Shown here: positions 35,706 to 44,903 of the stretch, piece after piece
How the letters are laid out: every line of letters begins with the position of its first letter
How positions within the stretch are numbered: position 1 is the stretch's first letter
Assembly: GCF_027270735.1 (NCBI RefSeq)
Contig: NZ_JAPWIJ010000011.1
Span: 98,649 to 162,648, forward strand
DNA from: Rhodococcus ruber
GTDB lineage: Bacteria; Actinomycetota; Actinomycetes; Mycobacteriales; Mycobacteriaceae
Direction: 5' to 3'
Length of the DNA: 64,000 nt
The notes under the pieces: model-generated
What the model was told of the DNA's origin: nothing
Seen by the model: the letters and a program-made list of their open reading frames with translations, nothing else
The model's database searches: none
Position numbers and translations under genes: made by a program

Positions 35706-35753
35706 GCAGTGGTGCGGTTAAGTGCCCTCCAGGGCGCTCAACCGCACCACTGC
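35706..35753. terminator. Bidirectional terminator hairpin between AAA and PEP-mutase-family genes
   Basis: 21-nt arms (GCAGTGGTGCGGTTAAGTGCC and its near-complement) with two mismatches around a CTCCAG loop. It starts 3 bp after the AAA stop and ends 13 bp before the stop of the convergent gene. No U-tract. Confidence 0.7.
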
Positions 35754-35766
35754 GGCGGAGCCGCAC

Positions 35767-36519
35767 TCACTTCCAGCGAGCGAGGACCTCTTCGGCGCGC
35801 TTGGCGAGCACCATCTGGAAGATCGGCCCGAAGCTGATGCGACCGACACCGAGGGATGCGAAGTGCGAGAGATCGCCCTCGGCAGGGTTGGCGATGGCAT
35901 TGATCGGCAGCGGGAGTTCCTCGGCCAGACGCTTGTAGTCGGCGTCGTTGTGGAAGCCGACAGGGTAGAGCGAGTCGGCTCCGGCAGCGGCGGCCAGCTT
36001 CAGACGGGCGATGGCGCGATCGACGCGATCGTTCTCGTCGCCGATCTCCTTGACGAACAGGTCGGTGCGGGCGTTGATGACCACGTGCACGTCGGTGGCG
36101 TCGGATGCCGCGCGCAGTGCTCCGACGAAGTCGGCGTGCTCCTGTGCTTCACGGAGGCGTCCGCCCTCGCTGTGGACGGTGTCCTCGATGTTGAGGCCGA
36201 CGGCTCCGGCCGAGATGAGGCCGTCGATCAGGCGGTTGGGGTCCTCGCCGTAGCCGGATTCGATGTCGACCGAGAGCGGCGCGTCGACGGCTCCGGAGAT
36301 CTGCGTGATGCGAGCGAGCAGTTCGTCGAAGGTGATGCCCTCGTTGTCCGGCTTGCCGATGGAGTCCGAGACGGGGTGACTGCCGACGGTCAGCGCAGTG
36401 AATCCGGCGGAGACGGCCAGGTTGGCGGACCAGGCGTCCCACACCGTCGGCAACACGACCGGGTTGCCCGGCTTGTGCAGCTCGAGCAGGGTGGTGGCTT
36501 TCTGGGACAGGTTCGTCAT
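35767..36519 (-). CDS. Isocitrate lyase / PEP mutase family protein
   Basis: 250-aa TIM-barrel enzyme of the ICL/PEPM superfamily. Metal and substrate residues appear in LSVDIESGYGEDP, GLNIEDTV and VINARTDLF. It lacks the KKCGH catalytic loop of isocitrate and methylisocitrate lyases, so carbon-carbon lyase activity on those acids is unlikely; oxaloacetate hydrolase, PEP mutase or phosphonopyruvate hydrolase-like activities are alternatives. ATG start with GGAGT 5 nt upstream. A perfect 16-bp palindrome lies in its promoter region. Confidence 0.82.
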   Translation of the reverse strand: MTNLSQKATTLLELHKPGNPVVLPTVWDAWSANLAVSAGFTALTVGSHPVSDSIGKPDNEGITFDELLARITQISGAVDAPLSVDIESGYGEDPNRLIDGLISAGAVGLNIEDTVHSEGGRLREAQEHADFVGALRAASDATDVHVVINARTDLFVKEIGDENDRVDRAIARLKLAAAAGADSLYPVGFHNDADYKRLAEELPLPINAIANPAEGDLSHFASLGVGRISFGPIFQMVLAKRAEEVLARWK

Positions 36520-36544
36520 AAAAGACTCCTTCGCGGTGGCTGTG

Positions 36545-36560
36545 GAGAACGTACGTTCTC
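36545..36560. promoter_or_regulatory. Perfect 16-bp palindrome GAGAACGTACGTTCTC, putative operator
   Basis: Uninterrupted inverted repeat, 25 bp upstream of the PEP-mutase-family ATG and just after the NUDIX stop on the same strand. Size and position fit a TetR/GntR-type operator and imply that the downstream gene has its own regulated promoter. No regulator gene is adjacent. Confidence 0.6.
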
Positions 36561-36581
36561 TCGACAACCAACATACGCGCT

Positions 36582-36998
36582 TCAGTCGATCAAATCGAGG
36601 GCTTTCATCCGGTCGAACACCATCAGCGATCCCGGAGCGACGTCGGGCATCGCCGCGTACTCGTCCCGGGTGAAGTACCTGATCTCGGCTATTTCGCTGG
36701 TCGGCGAGGGTTCACCGACCAGATCGGCCAGAAAGCACGTGATCTCGAGCGGTGTCCCCGTCGGATGTCCCCAGGCCTCGCACTCGAAGACTCCGAGGAG
36801 CCGAGCGCCGATCACTGCTGCGTCCAGTTCTTCCCTGATTTCCCGATGCAATGCCTGCTCTGCAGTCTCACCGGGGTCGATCTTGCCGCCGGCCATGTAG
36901 AACGCGGATTTGCCCACCGATCGCGCCTGGATCATGCGACGGTCCCGAACGTAGGCCAACCCGGCCGTCCGAATGAGCCTCTTCTCGTTCACGGGCAC
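36582..36998 (-). CDS. NUDIX hydrolase
   Basis: 138-aa nucleoside-diphosphate-linked-moiety hydrolase. The Nudix box GGKIDPGETAEQALHREI followed by REELDA matches Gx5Ex7REUxEExGU except for Asp in place of the last Gly. An ARSVGKSAFYMAGG lead-in suggests an MTH3/MutT-like fold. GTG start. Substrate unknown; oxidised nucleotides or ADP-sugar derivatives are possible. Its 3' end is close to the palindrome controlling the next gene. Confidence 0.85.
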   Translation of the reverse strand: MPVNEKRLIRTAGLAYVRDRRMIQARSVGKSAFYMAGGKIDPGETAEQALHREIREELDAAVIGARLLGVFECEAWGHPTGTPLEITCFLADLVGEPSPTSEIAEIRYFTRDEYAAMPDVAPGSLMVFDRMKALDLID

Positions 36999-37225
36999 AG
37001 TTCCTCTTTCCGAGCTACGTCCGATTTGTACCGCTGGGTCCGCCGTCGACCACGCAAAGTAGGATGGAAACAGACAACTTCAGGTGCCACCGTTCGGTGG
37101 CCGGTTCGTTATCTCTCAAAGCCATAGGTCGAATTTCACACAGATTTCAAAACCCTACTCATCGCCGCCCTACGACCACCGCGTCGGCCTCGCCGCCGAT
37201 GCGACCCGAGACGACGGAGTGATTT

Positions 37226-40090
37226 TTGCTCGCCATTCTTCTTGCGCACACCGCCGCCGCGCTGCTCGCCCCGCTCCTCGTCCGGTGGTGGGGTCGCACT
37301 GCCTTCTTCCCGCTCGCACTCGTCCCCCTACTGAGTCTGATCTGGGTGTCCGTCAACTGGAACACCGAACAGAAGCTGAGCATCGAGTGGGTTCCCGGCC
37401 TGTCGATGGACATCGATATGCGGTTCGATTCCCTCGCCGCCATCATGTCGTTGCTGGTGCTGGGCATCGGCTCGCTGATTCTGCTGTACTGCGCCCGCTA
37501 CTTCGAGGACGACGAGCCACGGCTCGGCCTGTTCGCCGCCGAGATGGTCGCGTTCTCCGGTGCCATGTTCGGCCTCATCACCAGCGACAACATGCTGGTG
37601 CTCTACATCTTCTGGGAAATCACCACCGTCCTGTCGTTCCTGCTCGTCGGCCACTATGCCGAGCGTGCCTCGAGTAGGCGCGCGGCCACGCAGGCTCTGC
37701 TCGTCACCACCGCAGGCGGGCTGGCGATGTTGGTGGGCATCATCGTCCTCGGCCAGGCCGCAGGGACGTACAACCTGTCCGAGGTCGTCACGAATGCGCC
37801 CGGCGGCTGGCTGCCCGGCGTGGCGATCGTGCTGATCCTCATCGGCGCGCTGAGCAAATCGGCCATCGTGCCGATGCACTTCTGGCTCCCCGGAGCCATG
37901 GCCGCCCCCACACCGGTCAGCGGCTACCTGCACGCCGCGGCCATGGTGAAGGCCGGCATCTACCTGGTGGCGCGCCTCGCACCGGGTTTCGCCGACTCGG
38001 GTCCGTGGCGCGCGACCATCATCAGCTTGGGGCTGCTGTCGATGATCCTGGCCGGGTGGCGCGCGCTTCGCGCCTTCGACCTCAAGCTCATCCTGGCGTT
38101 CGGCACCGTCAGCCAGCTCGGCTTCTTGATGGTGCTGGTGGGCATCGGCTCCGAAAAGGCCATGCTGGCCGGTCTGACGATGGTGATCGCGCACGCGATG
38201 TTCAAGGCAACGCTGTTCATGGTCGTGGGCATCGTCGATCACACCACCGGCACGCGCGACATCCGCAAGCTCGCCCACCTCGGTAAGAAGGCCCCGTGGC
38301 TCGCCGCCATCGCAGCGCTCGCTGCCGCCAGCATGGCCGGCTTGCCTCCGATGATCGGTTTCGTCGGCAAAGAGACGGCCCTGTCGGCGGTGATCGGCAC
38401 TCCGACGCTCGATCCCACGGTCGCCGCCCTCGTCGTCGCCGGCTTGGTGATCGGGTCGATTCTCACCGTCACCTACAGCATCCGATTCGTCTGGGGCGCG
38501 TTCGGCCGCAAGCAGCTCAAGCGTCCGAGTCCGTCGGTGAAGAACATGCACGCGCCGTCCGCACTGTTCCTGGCCGCGCCTGCCTTCCTGGCGGTTCTCG
38601 GCCTGATCGCGGGATTCGCGTCCTCCATCGTCGACCGCATCGTCAGCCCCTACGCACGCACGCTGCCGTCGTACGGGCAGGAGCCTTACCACCTGGCGCT
38701 CTGGCACGGGTTCAACCTGCCGCTGGCGTTGACCGTCGTCGTCGTCACCGGCGGCGTCGGGCTGTTCATCGCACATCGTGTGGTCAACCGACTCAAGTTC
38801 GAGCACCCACCGCTCGGCAACGCCGACCGCATCTACGACAACGTGCTCAAGTCCATGGACACCCTGTCCATCCGCCTCACCGGCACCACGCAGCGCGGTT
38901 CGCTCCCCCTCACCCAGGGCACCATCCTCCTGACGCTGGTTCTGCTGCCGATCATCGTGTTGCTCGTCGGGCAGAAGCCAGGCCTGGAGTACACCCTGTG
39001 GAACACCCCGCTCCAGTTGGTCATCGGAGTGATCATGATCGCGGGCGGCCTCGGCGCAACCGTCATGCGCAACCGTCTGGCCAGCGTCATCCTCGTCGGA
39101 CTCACCGGGTACGGCTGCGGCGTCATCTTCGCCATCCACGGTGCACCCGACCTCGCCCTGACTCAGTTCCTCGTCGAGACCCTGACCCTCGTGGTCTTCG
39201 TGCTGGTGCTGCGCAAGCTACCGGCCGAGGTGGACGATCGAGGCTCGGCCGGATCTCGCGGACCCCGCGCCGCGCTCGCCGTCGCCGTCGGTGCAACGGT
39301 CAGTGTGTTGGGCGCATTCGCGATGAACGCCCGCAGCGCAGCTCCGGTCTCACTGCAGTTCCCTGAGGCCGCGTACGCGCTGGGCGACGGCAAGAACATC
39401 GTGAACGTGATCCTCGTCGACATCCGAGCCTGGGACACCCTCGGCGAGATCTGTGTTCTGCTCGTTGCCGCAACGGGCGTGGCCAGCCTGGTCTTCCGCA
39501 ACCGGCGGTTCGGCAGCGCTCCGCGGGTGTCCGACGCCCCCGCATCGAACGCCTCCTCGTCGAACTCGGATGCGAACTACGCGGCGGAAACGACGTGGCT
39601 GCTCGGTGGCGACCTGATCGATCCGCGCCATCGTTCGCTGATTCTCGAAGTGACGACGCGGTTGATCTTCCCCACGATCATGGTGCTCTCGATCTACTTC
39701 TTCTTCTCCGGTCACAATGCCCCCGGCGGCGGTTTCGCCGGTGGCCTCACGGCCGGCTTGGCGTTGGTGCTGCGGTACCTCGCGGGTGGCCGGTACGAGC
39801 TCGGGGAGGCGGTGCCGATCGATGCCGGAAAGATCCTCGGTCTCGGGTTGATCTTCGCGGCAGGCACGGCGGTGGCGTCGATGTTCCTCGGCGCACCTGC
39901 ACTGTCCTCGGCGACGTTGGAAGTGACGCTGCCGATTCTCGGTGACATCAAGCTGGTCACCGCATTGTTCTTCGACCTCGGTGTGTATCTCATCGTGGTC
40001 GGGTTGGTACTCGACGTGCTGCGCAGTCTCGGCGCACGTCTCGACGCACAGGTGGAAATGCAGAGCCAAGGCCGAGTGAGCGCCCCATGA
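37226..40090 (+). CDS. mrpA: Mrp cation/proton antiporter subunit A (fused A/B)
   Basis: 954-aa membrane protein. The N-terminal two thirds is NuoL-like (HFWLPGAMAAPTPVSGYLHA, AAMVKAGIYL). The C-terminal part, from about residue 800, contains an MrpB domain (LIFPTIMVLSIYFFFSGHN, PGGGFAGGLTAGLAL), so no separate mrpB gene is expected. Start TTG with GGAGTGA 5 nt upstream. First gene of a six-gene operon exchanging Na+ (possibly K+) for protons, supporting pH and salt tolerance. A short hairpin (GCCACC-GTTC-GGTGGC, 37086-37101) lies 125 bp upstream. Confidence 0.94.
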   Translation: MLAILLAHTAAALLAPLLVRWWGRTAFFPLALVPLLSLIWVSVNWNTEQKLSIEWVPGLSMDIDMRFDSLAAIMSLLVLGIGSLILLYCARYFEDDEPRLGLFAAEMVAFSGAMFGLITSDNMLVLYIFWEITTVLSFLLVGHYAERASSRRAATQALLVTTAGGLAMLVGIIVLGQAAGTYNLSEVVTNAPGGWLPGVAIVLILIGALSKSAIVPMHFWLPGAMAAPTPVSGYLHAAAMVKAGIYLVARLAPGFADSGPWRATIISLGLLSMILAGWRALRAFDLKLILAFGTVSQLGFLMVLVGIGSEKAMLAGLTMVIAHAMFKATLFMVVGIVDHTTGTRDIRKLAHLGKKAPWLAAIAALAAASMAGLPPMIGFVGKETALSAVIGTPTLDPTVAALVVAGLVIGSILTVTYSIRFVWGAFGRKQLKRPSPSVKNMHAPSALFLAAPAFLAVLGLIAGFASSIVDRIVSPYARTLPSYGQEPYHLALWHGFNLPLALTVVVVTGGVGLFIAHRVVNRLKFEHPPLGNADRIYDNVLKSMDTLSIRLTGTTQRGSLPLTQGTILLTLVLLPIIVLLVGQKPGLEYTLWNTPLQLVIGVIMIAGGLGATVMRNRLASVILVGLTGYGCGVIFAIHGAPDLALTQFLVETLTLVVFVLVLRKLPAEVDDRGSAGSRGPRAALAVAVGATVSVLGAFAMNARSAAPVSLQFPEAAYALGDGKNIVNVILVDIRAWDTLGEICVLLVAATGVASLVFRNRRFGSAPRVSDAPASNASSSNSDANYAAETTWLLGGDLIDPRHRSLILEVTTRLIFPTIMVLSIYFFFSGHNAPGGGFAGGLTAGLALVLRYLAGGRYELGEAVPIDAGKILGLGLIFAAGTAVASMFLGAPALSSATLEVTLPILGDIKLVTALFFDLGVYLIVVGLVLDVLRSLGARLDAQVEMQSQGRVSAP

Positions 40091-40728
40091 CCGCTGATCT
40101 CGGAATGCTCGTCATCGTCGGCGTGCTCGTCGCCGCCGGTGTCTACCTGCTACTCGAACGCAGCATCACCAAGATGCTGCTCGGCCTGTTGCTGTTCGGC
40201 AACGGCGTCAATCTGCTGCTGCTCACCGTCGGTGGGCCGGCCGGTACGCCGCCCATCGTCGGGCGGGACAACTCCCTGGGCCAGGGCATGGCCGATCCGT
40301 TGGCGCAGGCGATGATCCTGACGGCAATCGTCATCACCATGGGCATCGCGGCCTTCGTCCTCGCACTCGCCTATCGATCGTTCACGCTCAACACCAAGGA
40401 CGACGTCGAGAACGACCCCGAGGACACCAAGGTCTCCAAGCGCCGGTCGATGGCCGAGGCACCCGACCGCGACCGCTCCGACGACCCGGTGACGGGCGAA
40501 CCGAGCTTCGGCGGCGACGCATTCGACTCGAAGGGCAATCCGATTCCCCTCGAGCAGATCAGGAACCTCGAAGACCTCGAGTGCTACGAGGATCTGCACG
40601 ACGGCGACTTCGACAACGACGACGACAACCCCCAGCTCCGCGGGCTCGACGGTCTCGACACGGCCGAGAAGGACGACAGCCGCCCCGAGGACCGCAGCAC
40701 CGACGACACGAAGGGAGACGACAAGTGA
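40087..40728 (+). CDS. mrpC: Mrp antiporter subunit C with long acidic C-terminal extension
   Basis: 213 aa. Residues 1-105 are a normal NuoK-like MrpC with three helices (LGMLVIVGVLVAAGVYLLLE, LLLFGNGVNLLLLTVGG, DPLAQAMILTAIVITMGIAA). About 105 further residues are hydrophilic and very acidic (NLEDLECYEDLHDGDFDNDD), absent from standard MrpC. ATG overlaps the mrpA stop by four bases. The extension probably faces the cytosol; function unknown. Confidence 0.92.
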   Translation: MTADLGMLVIVGVLVAAGVYLLLERSITKMLLGLLLFGNGVNLLLLTVGGPAGTPPIVGRDNSLGQGMADPLAQAMILTAIVITMGIAAFVLALAYRSFTLNTKDDVENDPEDTKVSKRRSMAEAPDRDRSDDPVTGEPSFGGDAFDSKGNPIPLEQIRNLEDLECYEDLHDGDFDNDDDNPQLRGLDGLDTAEKDDSRPEDRSTDDTKGDDK

Positions 40729-42368
40729 CGATCTCCCCGGGCGTGATCGATGCCCTTACTCCACTGCCCGTTCTCATTCCGATGCTCGCGGCGGCACTGA
40801 CGCTGGTGCTGGGTCGACGCCCCCGCGCGCAGCGCTTCATCACCATCGTCGCGCTGACCGCCGTGGTCGCGATCTCGTCGATGATGCTCTACCTCGCCGA
40901 TCGCGACGGCACCAGCGCACTTCAGGTCGGCGGTTGGGATTCACCGCTCGGCATTTCCCTTGTGGTGGACCGACTTTCGGCGATGATGCTCGTCGTTTCC
41001 TCGATCGTGTTGCTCGCGGTCATGGTGTATTCGATCGGTCAGGGCATCCGCGACGGCAGCGACAATCAGCCGGTCTCGATCTTCCTGCCGACCTATCTGG
41101 CGCTGACCGCAGGCGTGTGCAACGCCTTCCTGGCCGGCGATCTGTTCAATCTGTTCGTCGGCTTCGAGGTACTGCTGGCGGCCTCGTTCGTGCTCCTGAC
41201 TCTGGGAGCCAGCGCAGACCGCGTGCGAGCAGGCGTCTCGTACGTGATGGTCTCGATGGTGTCCTCGCTGATCTTCCTGATCGGTATAGCCCTGGTCTAC
41301 GGCGCCACCGGAACGCTGAATCTGGCACATATCGCGGTGCGGATGGACGACATCCCGTCGGGCACGAGAACTGCGATCTTCGCCGTGCTGCTGGTTGCGT
41401 TCGGCATCAAGGCCGCGGTGTTCCCGCTGTCGACGTGGCTACCCGACTCGTACCCCACCGCCCCGGCCCCGGTCACCGCAGTGTTCGCCGGCTTGCTGAC
41501 GAAAGTCGGTGTGTACGCAATCATTCGCGCACACACCCTGCTGTTCCCCGACGGCTCACTCGACAACGTTCTGATGGTCTGTGGTCTGCTGACGATGCTC
41601 GTCGGCATCCTCGGCTCCATCGCGCAGAGCGACATCAAGCGACTGCTCTCGTTCACCCTCGTCAGCCACATCGGATACATGATCTTCGGTGTCGCGCTGT
41701 CGACCCAATCGGGATTGTCGGGCTCGATCTACTACGTCGCGCACCACATTCTGGTGCAGACAACACTGTTCCTCGTCGTCGGCCTGATCGAGCGCCAGGC
41801 CGGCTCGTCGTCGCTGCGGCGACTCGGTGGGCTGGCTGCGGCCAGCCCCGTGCTGGCGATCGTGTTCCTGGTACCGGCCCTCAATCTCGGTGGCATTCCA
41901 CCGTTCTCGGGCTTCATCGGCAAGGTCGCGCTGCTGCAGGCCGGTAGCGAACAGGGCAGCGTATTGGCCTGGCTGCTCGTCGCCGGTGGTACCGTCACCA
42001 GCCTGTTGACGCTGTACGTGGTGGCGCGTGTCTGGACCAAGGCCTTCTGGCGGGCTCGCGCCGACGCCCCCGAGGGCGATCTGGCGGACAACAGCCCGTC
42101 CGCTCTGCTCGACGACTCGTCGGACATTCAGTTCGGTGACCGCGAGGACGTCGGCCGGATGCCTGCCTTCATGTTGATCCCGACGATCGGACTCGTCGTC
42201 GTCGGCCTGGCGATGACGGTGTTCGCCGGCCGCATCATCGACATCAGCGACCGCGCCGCAGCGGACCTCCGCGATCGCTCGGTGTACATCGACGCGGTGC
42301 GCGGCGCGGAATTCGTCGGCGATCAGGCCTACGAGCAGGCGCGCGCAGACGAGGAGGGCACCCGATGA
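40725..42368 (+). CDS. mrpD: Mrp antiporter subunit D
   Basis: 547-aa NuoN/NuoM-like proton-pumping subunit with about 14 helices. Conserved features include GDLFNLFVGFEVLLAASFVL (Glu in the membrane half-channel), STWLPDSYPTAPAPVTAVFA and HILVQTTLFLVVGLIE. GTG start overlapping mrpC (GTGA). A hydrophilic insertion (ADAPEGDLADNSPSALLDDS) precedes the last helix. With MrpA it forms the ion-translocating core. Confidence 0.94.
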   Translation: MTISPGVIDALTPLPVLIPMLAAALTLVLGRRPRAQRFITIVALTAVVAISSMMLYLADRDGTSALQVGGWDSPLGISLVVDRLSAMMLVVSSIVLLAVMVYSIGQGIRDGSDNQPVSIFLPTYLALTAGVCNAFLAGDLFNLFVGFEVLLAASFVLLTLGASADRVRAGVSYVMVSMVSSLIFLIGIALVYGATGTLNLAHIAVRMDDIPSGTRTAIFAVLLVAFGIKAAVFPLSTWLPDSYPTAPAPVTAVFAGLLTKVGVYAIIRAHTLLFPDGSLDNVLMVCGLLTMLVGILGSIAQSDIKRLLSFTLVSHIGYMIFGVALSTQSGLSGSIYYVAHHILVQTTLFLVVGLIERQAGSSSLRRLGGLAAASPVLAIVFLVPALNLGGIPPFSGFIGKVALLQAGSEQGSVLAWLLVAGGTVTSLLTLYVVARVWTKAFWRARADAPEGDLADNSPSALLDDSSDIQFGDREDVGRMPAFMLIPTIGLVVVGLAMTVFAGRIIDISDRAAADLRDRSVYIDAVRGAEFVGDQAYEQARADEEGTR

Positions 42369-43018
42369 AGATGAAGATGGACCGCTCGATTCTGCTGCGC
42401 CTGTGGACCCTTGCCTGGTTGACGGCGATCTGGGTTCTGTTGTGGGGCAACGTCTCTGCGGCAAACATTCTCGGCGGTATCGCGGTGGGACTGCTGATCA
42501 TGGTGCTGCTGCCGTTGCCGCGGGTGCCGGTCGAGGGCCGTATCCACGTGTTCTCGCTCGTCAAACTCGCCGTCGTATTCCTCTATTACGCAATGGAATC
42601 GAGCGTCAGTGTCGCCTGGTTGGCGATCAGGCCGAAGGCCCCGCCGGTCACCGGAGTGCTGCGCTGCCGCATCGCGATCAAATCCGATCTGGTACTCACC
42701 CTGTTCGTCGACGCGATGAACCTGGTGCCCGGCACCATGGTGCTCGAGATCGACCGAACCCGACGCCTGCTGTACGTGCACGTGCTGGACATGGGTACCC
42801 AGAAAGCGGTCGACGGCTTCTACGCTTACGTCCGGCATCTGGAGAAGCTGTTCATCGCCGGCTTCGAGCGTGATTCCGACTGGAAGCCGAGCCCCCTGCA
42901 CTACCAGGAGTACGAGCAGTACCACGGAGTGCTCGGCGACGATCCGGTACCGGCCGATTCGGACGCTCCTCGAGACGACAAGAAGACCGACGACAAGAGG
43001 AAGGGGGACTGGTCGTGA
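42365..43018 (+). CDS. mrpE: Mrp antiporter subunit E
   Basis: 217-aa MrpE: N-terminal helices (LWTLAWLTAIWVLLWGNVSA, NILGGIAVGLLIMVLLPL) and the family core LTLFVDAMNLVPGTMVLEID. A C-terminal hydrophilic tail of about 45 residues rich in Asp/Lys again exceeds the usual length. ATGA overlap with mrpD and GTGA overlap with mrpF. Confidence 0.92.
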   Translation: MKMKMDRSILLRLWTLAWLTAIWVLLWGNVSAANILGGIAVGLLIMVLLPLPRVPVEGRIHVFSLVKLAVVFLYYAMESSVSVAWLAIRPKAPPVTGVLRCRIAIKSDLVLTLFVDAMNLVPGTMVLEIDRTRRLLYVHVLDMGTQKAVDGFYAYVRHLEKLFIAGFERDSDWKPSPLHYQEYEQYHGVLGDDPVPADSDAPRDDKKTDDKRKGDWS

Positions 43019-43272
43019 CCGTCGTACTCGCCGTAGCCGGCGTCCTCCTGATCGCCGCCGCGATCCTGACCGCGTTCCGACTGCTCGACGGCCCCAGCAC
43101 ACTCGACCGACTCGTCGCCATGGACACGATTCTTGCCGTCTCCATGTGCGGCCTCGCGGTGTGGGCCGTCTACAGCCGCGACACCACGCTGGTACCGGCC
43201 ATCGTCGCGCTGTCGCTGGTCAGCTTCGTCGGATCGGTCAGCATCGCACGCTTCAGAGTGAGGGACGAATGA
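43015..43272 (+). CDS. mrpF: Mrp antiporter subunit F
   Basis: 85-aa, three-helix MrpF (RLLDGPSTLDRLVAMDTILA is the family signature). GTG start within the mrpE stop; its own stop overlaps mrpG (ATGA). Confidence 0.92.
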   Translation: MTVVLAVAGVLLIAAAILTAFRLLDGPSTLDRLVAMDTILAVSMCGLAVWAVYSRDTTLVPAIVALSLVSFVGSVSIARFRVRDE

Positions 43273-43610
43273 GCACCGTTGCGCAGGTCATTGCCTCCAT
43301 CTTCATTCTGTTGGGGGCGCTACTGGCGTTCACCGCCGCCGTGGGCATCGTGCGGTTCCCCGATACGCTCTCGCGGATGCACGCGGCCACCAAGCCGCAG
43401 GTGGTCGGTCTGATCATGGTGTTGATCGGCGCGATCATCAGCCTGCGCGGCAACGTCGACATCTGGATGCTCATGCTGGTGGGTATTTTCACCCTGGTGA
43501 CCGCTCCGGTGATCGCCCACACCGTCGGCCGCGTGGCCTACCGAGAACAACGCGGCCGCGACGGCCTGCTGATCGTCAACGAGATGGAACCGGACGAGTC
43601 CGATCGGTAG
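43269..43610 (+). CDS. mrpG: Mrp antiporter subunit G
   Basis: 113-aa, three-helix MrpG with the typical GIVRFPDTLSRMHAATKPQV motif. Last gene of the operon. Its 3' end overlaps the convergent PAP2 gene by 35 bp, and no terminator is visible between them. Confidence 0.92.
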   Translation: MSTVAQVIASIFILLGALLAFTAAVGIVRFPDTLSRMHAATKPQVVGLIMVLIGAIISLRGNVDIWMLMLVGIFTLVTAPVIAHTVGRVAYREQRGRDGLLIVNEMEPDESDR

Positions 43611-44856
43611 CCCTGGACGAATCGGCGAAGAACACCGCGTGGAAGCCGAACGCCATGGCTGCCAGTACGCCGAGAACGAGCGGCCCGAACACCTGAGGGT
43701 GTGACGCGAACTCGGCGGCCAGGTAGCGGTAGCTCACCAACAGCGCAGCCATCGCGACGCAGCCGTAGACCACCAACGTGATTCGGGCCCGATCCCAGCC
43801 ACGCTCGGGGTCACGGAGTACGGATTCGAGGGTCAGACACAGCACCGCACCGGCCACCAGATCGACGCCGTAGTGGTAGCCGAATCCGAGAGTCGCGGCG
43901 AGCGTACCGAGCAACCACAAGGTGCCGCCGGCCCGCAGCCACCACGGGCCGCGTCGGGAATGGATGAAGATGCTCAACGCCCAGGCGGTATGCAGACTCG
44001 GCATGCAGTTACGCGGAGTTTCCGAGTCGAACGGGATCTCGCCGAGCGCCCCCGAGAGCGGCGTGACCTGCGACGGCCACGAATCGAACGCGAACATCGG
44101 TCCCACCACCGGGAACAGCAGATAGAACACCGGCCCGACGAGTCCGATGAGCAGAAACGTGCGGAACAGGAAGTGCCTCGGCCAGTCTGCACCCGCGGCC
44201 ACTCCGCGCAGCTGGTACAGCGCAACGACGATTGCCGCGACGGGCAACTGGATGTAGATCCAATGCAGCGTTCCTTCGGCGACCGGGCCCAGGCGGTCCA
44301 GGATGTTGCCGAGCACCCAGGACGGATTCCCCAGCGCATGATCGGCGGCATATGCGTATTCGTCGAGAACGTAAGGCCGGACGATGGTGGTGATGTGCAA
44401 CCAGGCGTCGCCCGCCTTGGTCGCGAGCAACAACAGCGCTCCCAATGCAACGCCCCGCATCGCCCGAGTCTCACCCCGCCGGGCGACGTAGACCCCGAGC
44501 CCGACCAGCACGAGAGACGGGCCGTTGCCGACCGTCAGCGTGGCGTCGAACACGAACCGGACACCGAGCAGCGCAGCATCGATCAGCGCGGCGATGGCCA
44601 GGGTGCGCAGGCGGAGCGAGGAGTTCAGACCGACAGTGGCCAGGATCAGGGCCGCCCACGGCAGTGACATCGACTTCGGGGTGCCGAACAGGTCGTTCCA
44701 CACGCTCGGCAACGGGCCGGGAAAGTTCCAGGTCGTCGCAACGATCTGCAGCAGCACCAGGAACGCGGCAACAAACGCTGCGCCGACGATCAGGGGCCGA
44801 ACAGAGTTCTCACGTGTCGAATCGACCTCGACGCTTCCGACGTCCCCCTGCACCAC
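43576..44856 (-). CDS. PAP2-superfamily membrane protein (AUR1-like)
   Basis: 426-aa polytopic membrane protein with about ten helices. Phosphatase motifs are those of the AUR1/PAP2_3 branch: NCMPSLHTAWAL (C2, Ser-x-His) and GFGYHYGVDLVAGAV (C3, His-x3-Asp). Relatives transfer inositol phosphate or other polyprenyl/lipid phosphates, for example in mycobacterial mannolipid synthesis; a simple lipid phosphatase is the alternative. GTG start. It lies just downstream of the carboxylate-amine ligase gene on the same strand. Confidence 0.82.
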   Translation of the reverse strand: MVQGDVGSVEVDSTRENSVRPLIVGAAFVAAFLVLLQIVATTWNFPGPLPSVWNDLFGTPKSMSLPWAALILATVGLNSSLRLRTLAIAALIDAALLGVRFVFDATLTVGNGPSLVLVGLGVYVARRGETRAMRGVALGALLLLATKAGDAWLHITTIVRPYVLDEYAYAADHALGNPSWVLGNILDRLGPVAEGTLHWIYIQLPVAAIVVALYQLRGVAAGADWPRHFLFRTFLLIGLVGPVFYLLFPVVGPMFAFDSWPSQVTPLSGALGEIPFDSETPRNCMPSLHTAWALSIFIHSRRGPWWLRAGGTLWLLGTLAATLGFGYHYGVDLVAGAVLCLTLESVLRDPERGWDRARITLVVYGCVAMAALLVSYRYLAAEFASHPQVFGPLVLGVLAAMAFGFHAVFFADSSRATDRTRPVPSR

Positions 44857-44903
44857 GCCGTTGATCGTAAACGGTGAGTGAACACGAAGTTAAATACAAA
44901 CGG

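Noticed and set aside
37086..37101. Possible ion-sensing riboswitch upstream of mrpA
   Set aside because: Only a single 6-bp hairpin with a GTTC loop is visible; no match to any riboswitch consensus I know, so recorded only as a hairpin in the mrpA entry.
37328..39139. 603-aa open frame antisense to mrpA
   Set aside because: Composition is a His/Asp/Arg-rich shadow of a high-GC membrane gene; no motif or ribosome-binding site, and the sense frame is clearly MrpA.
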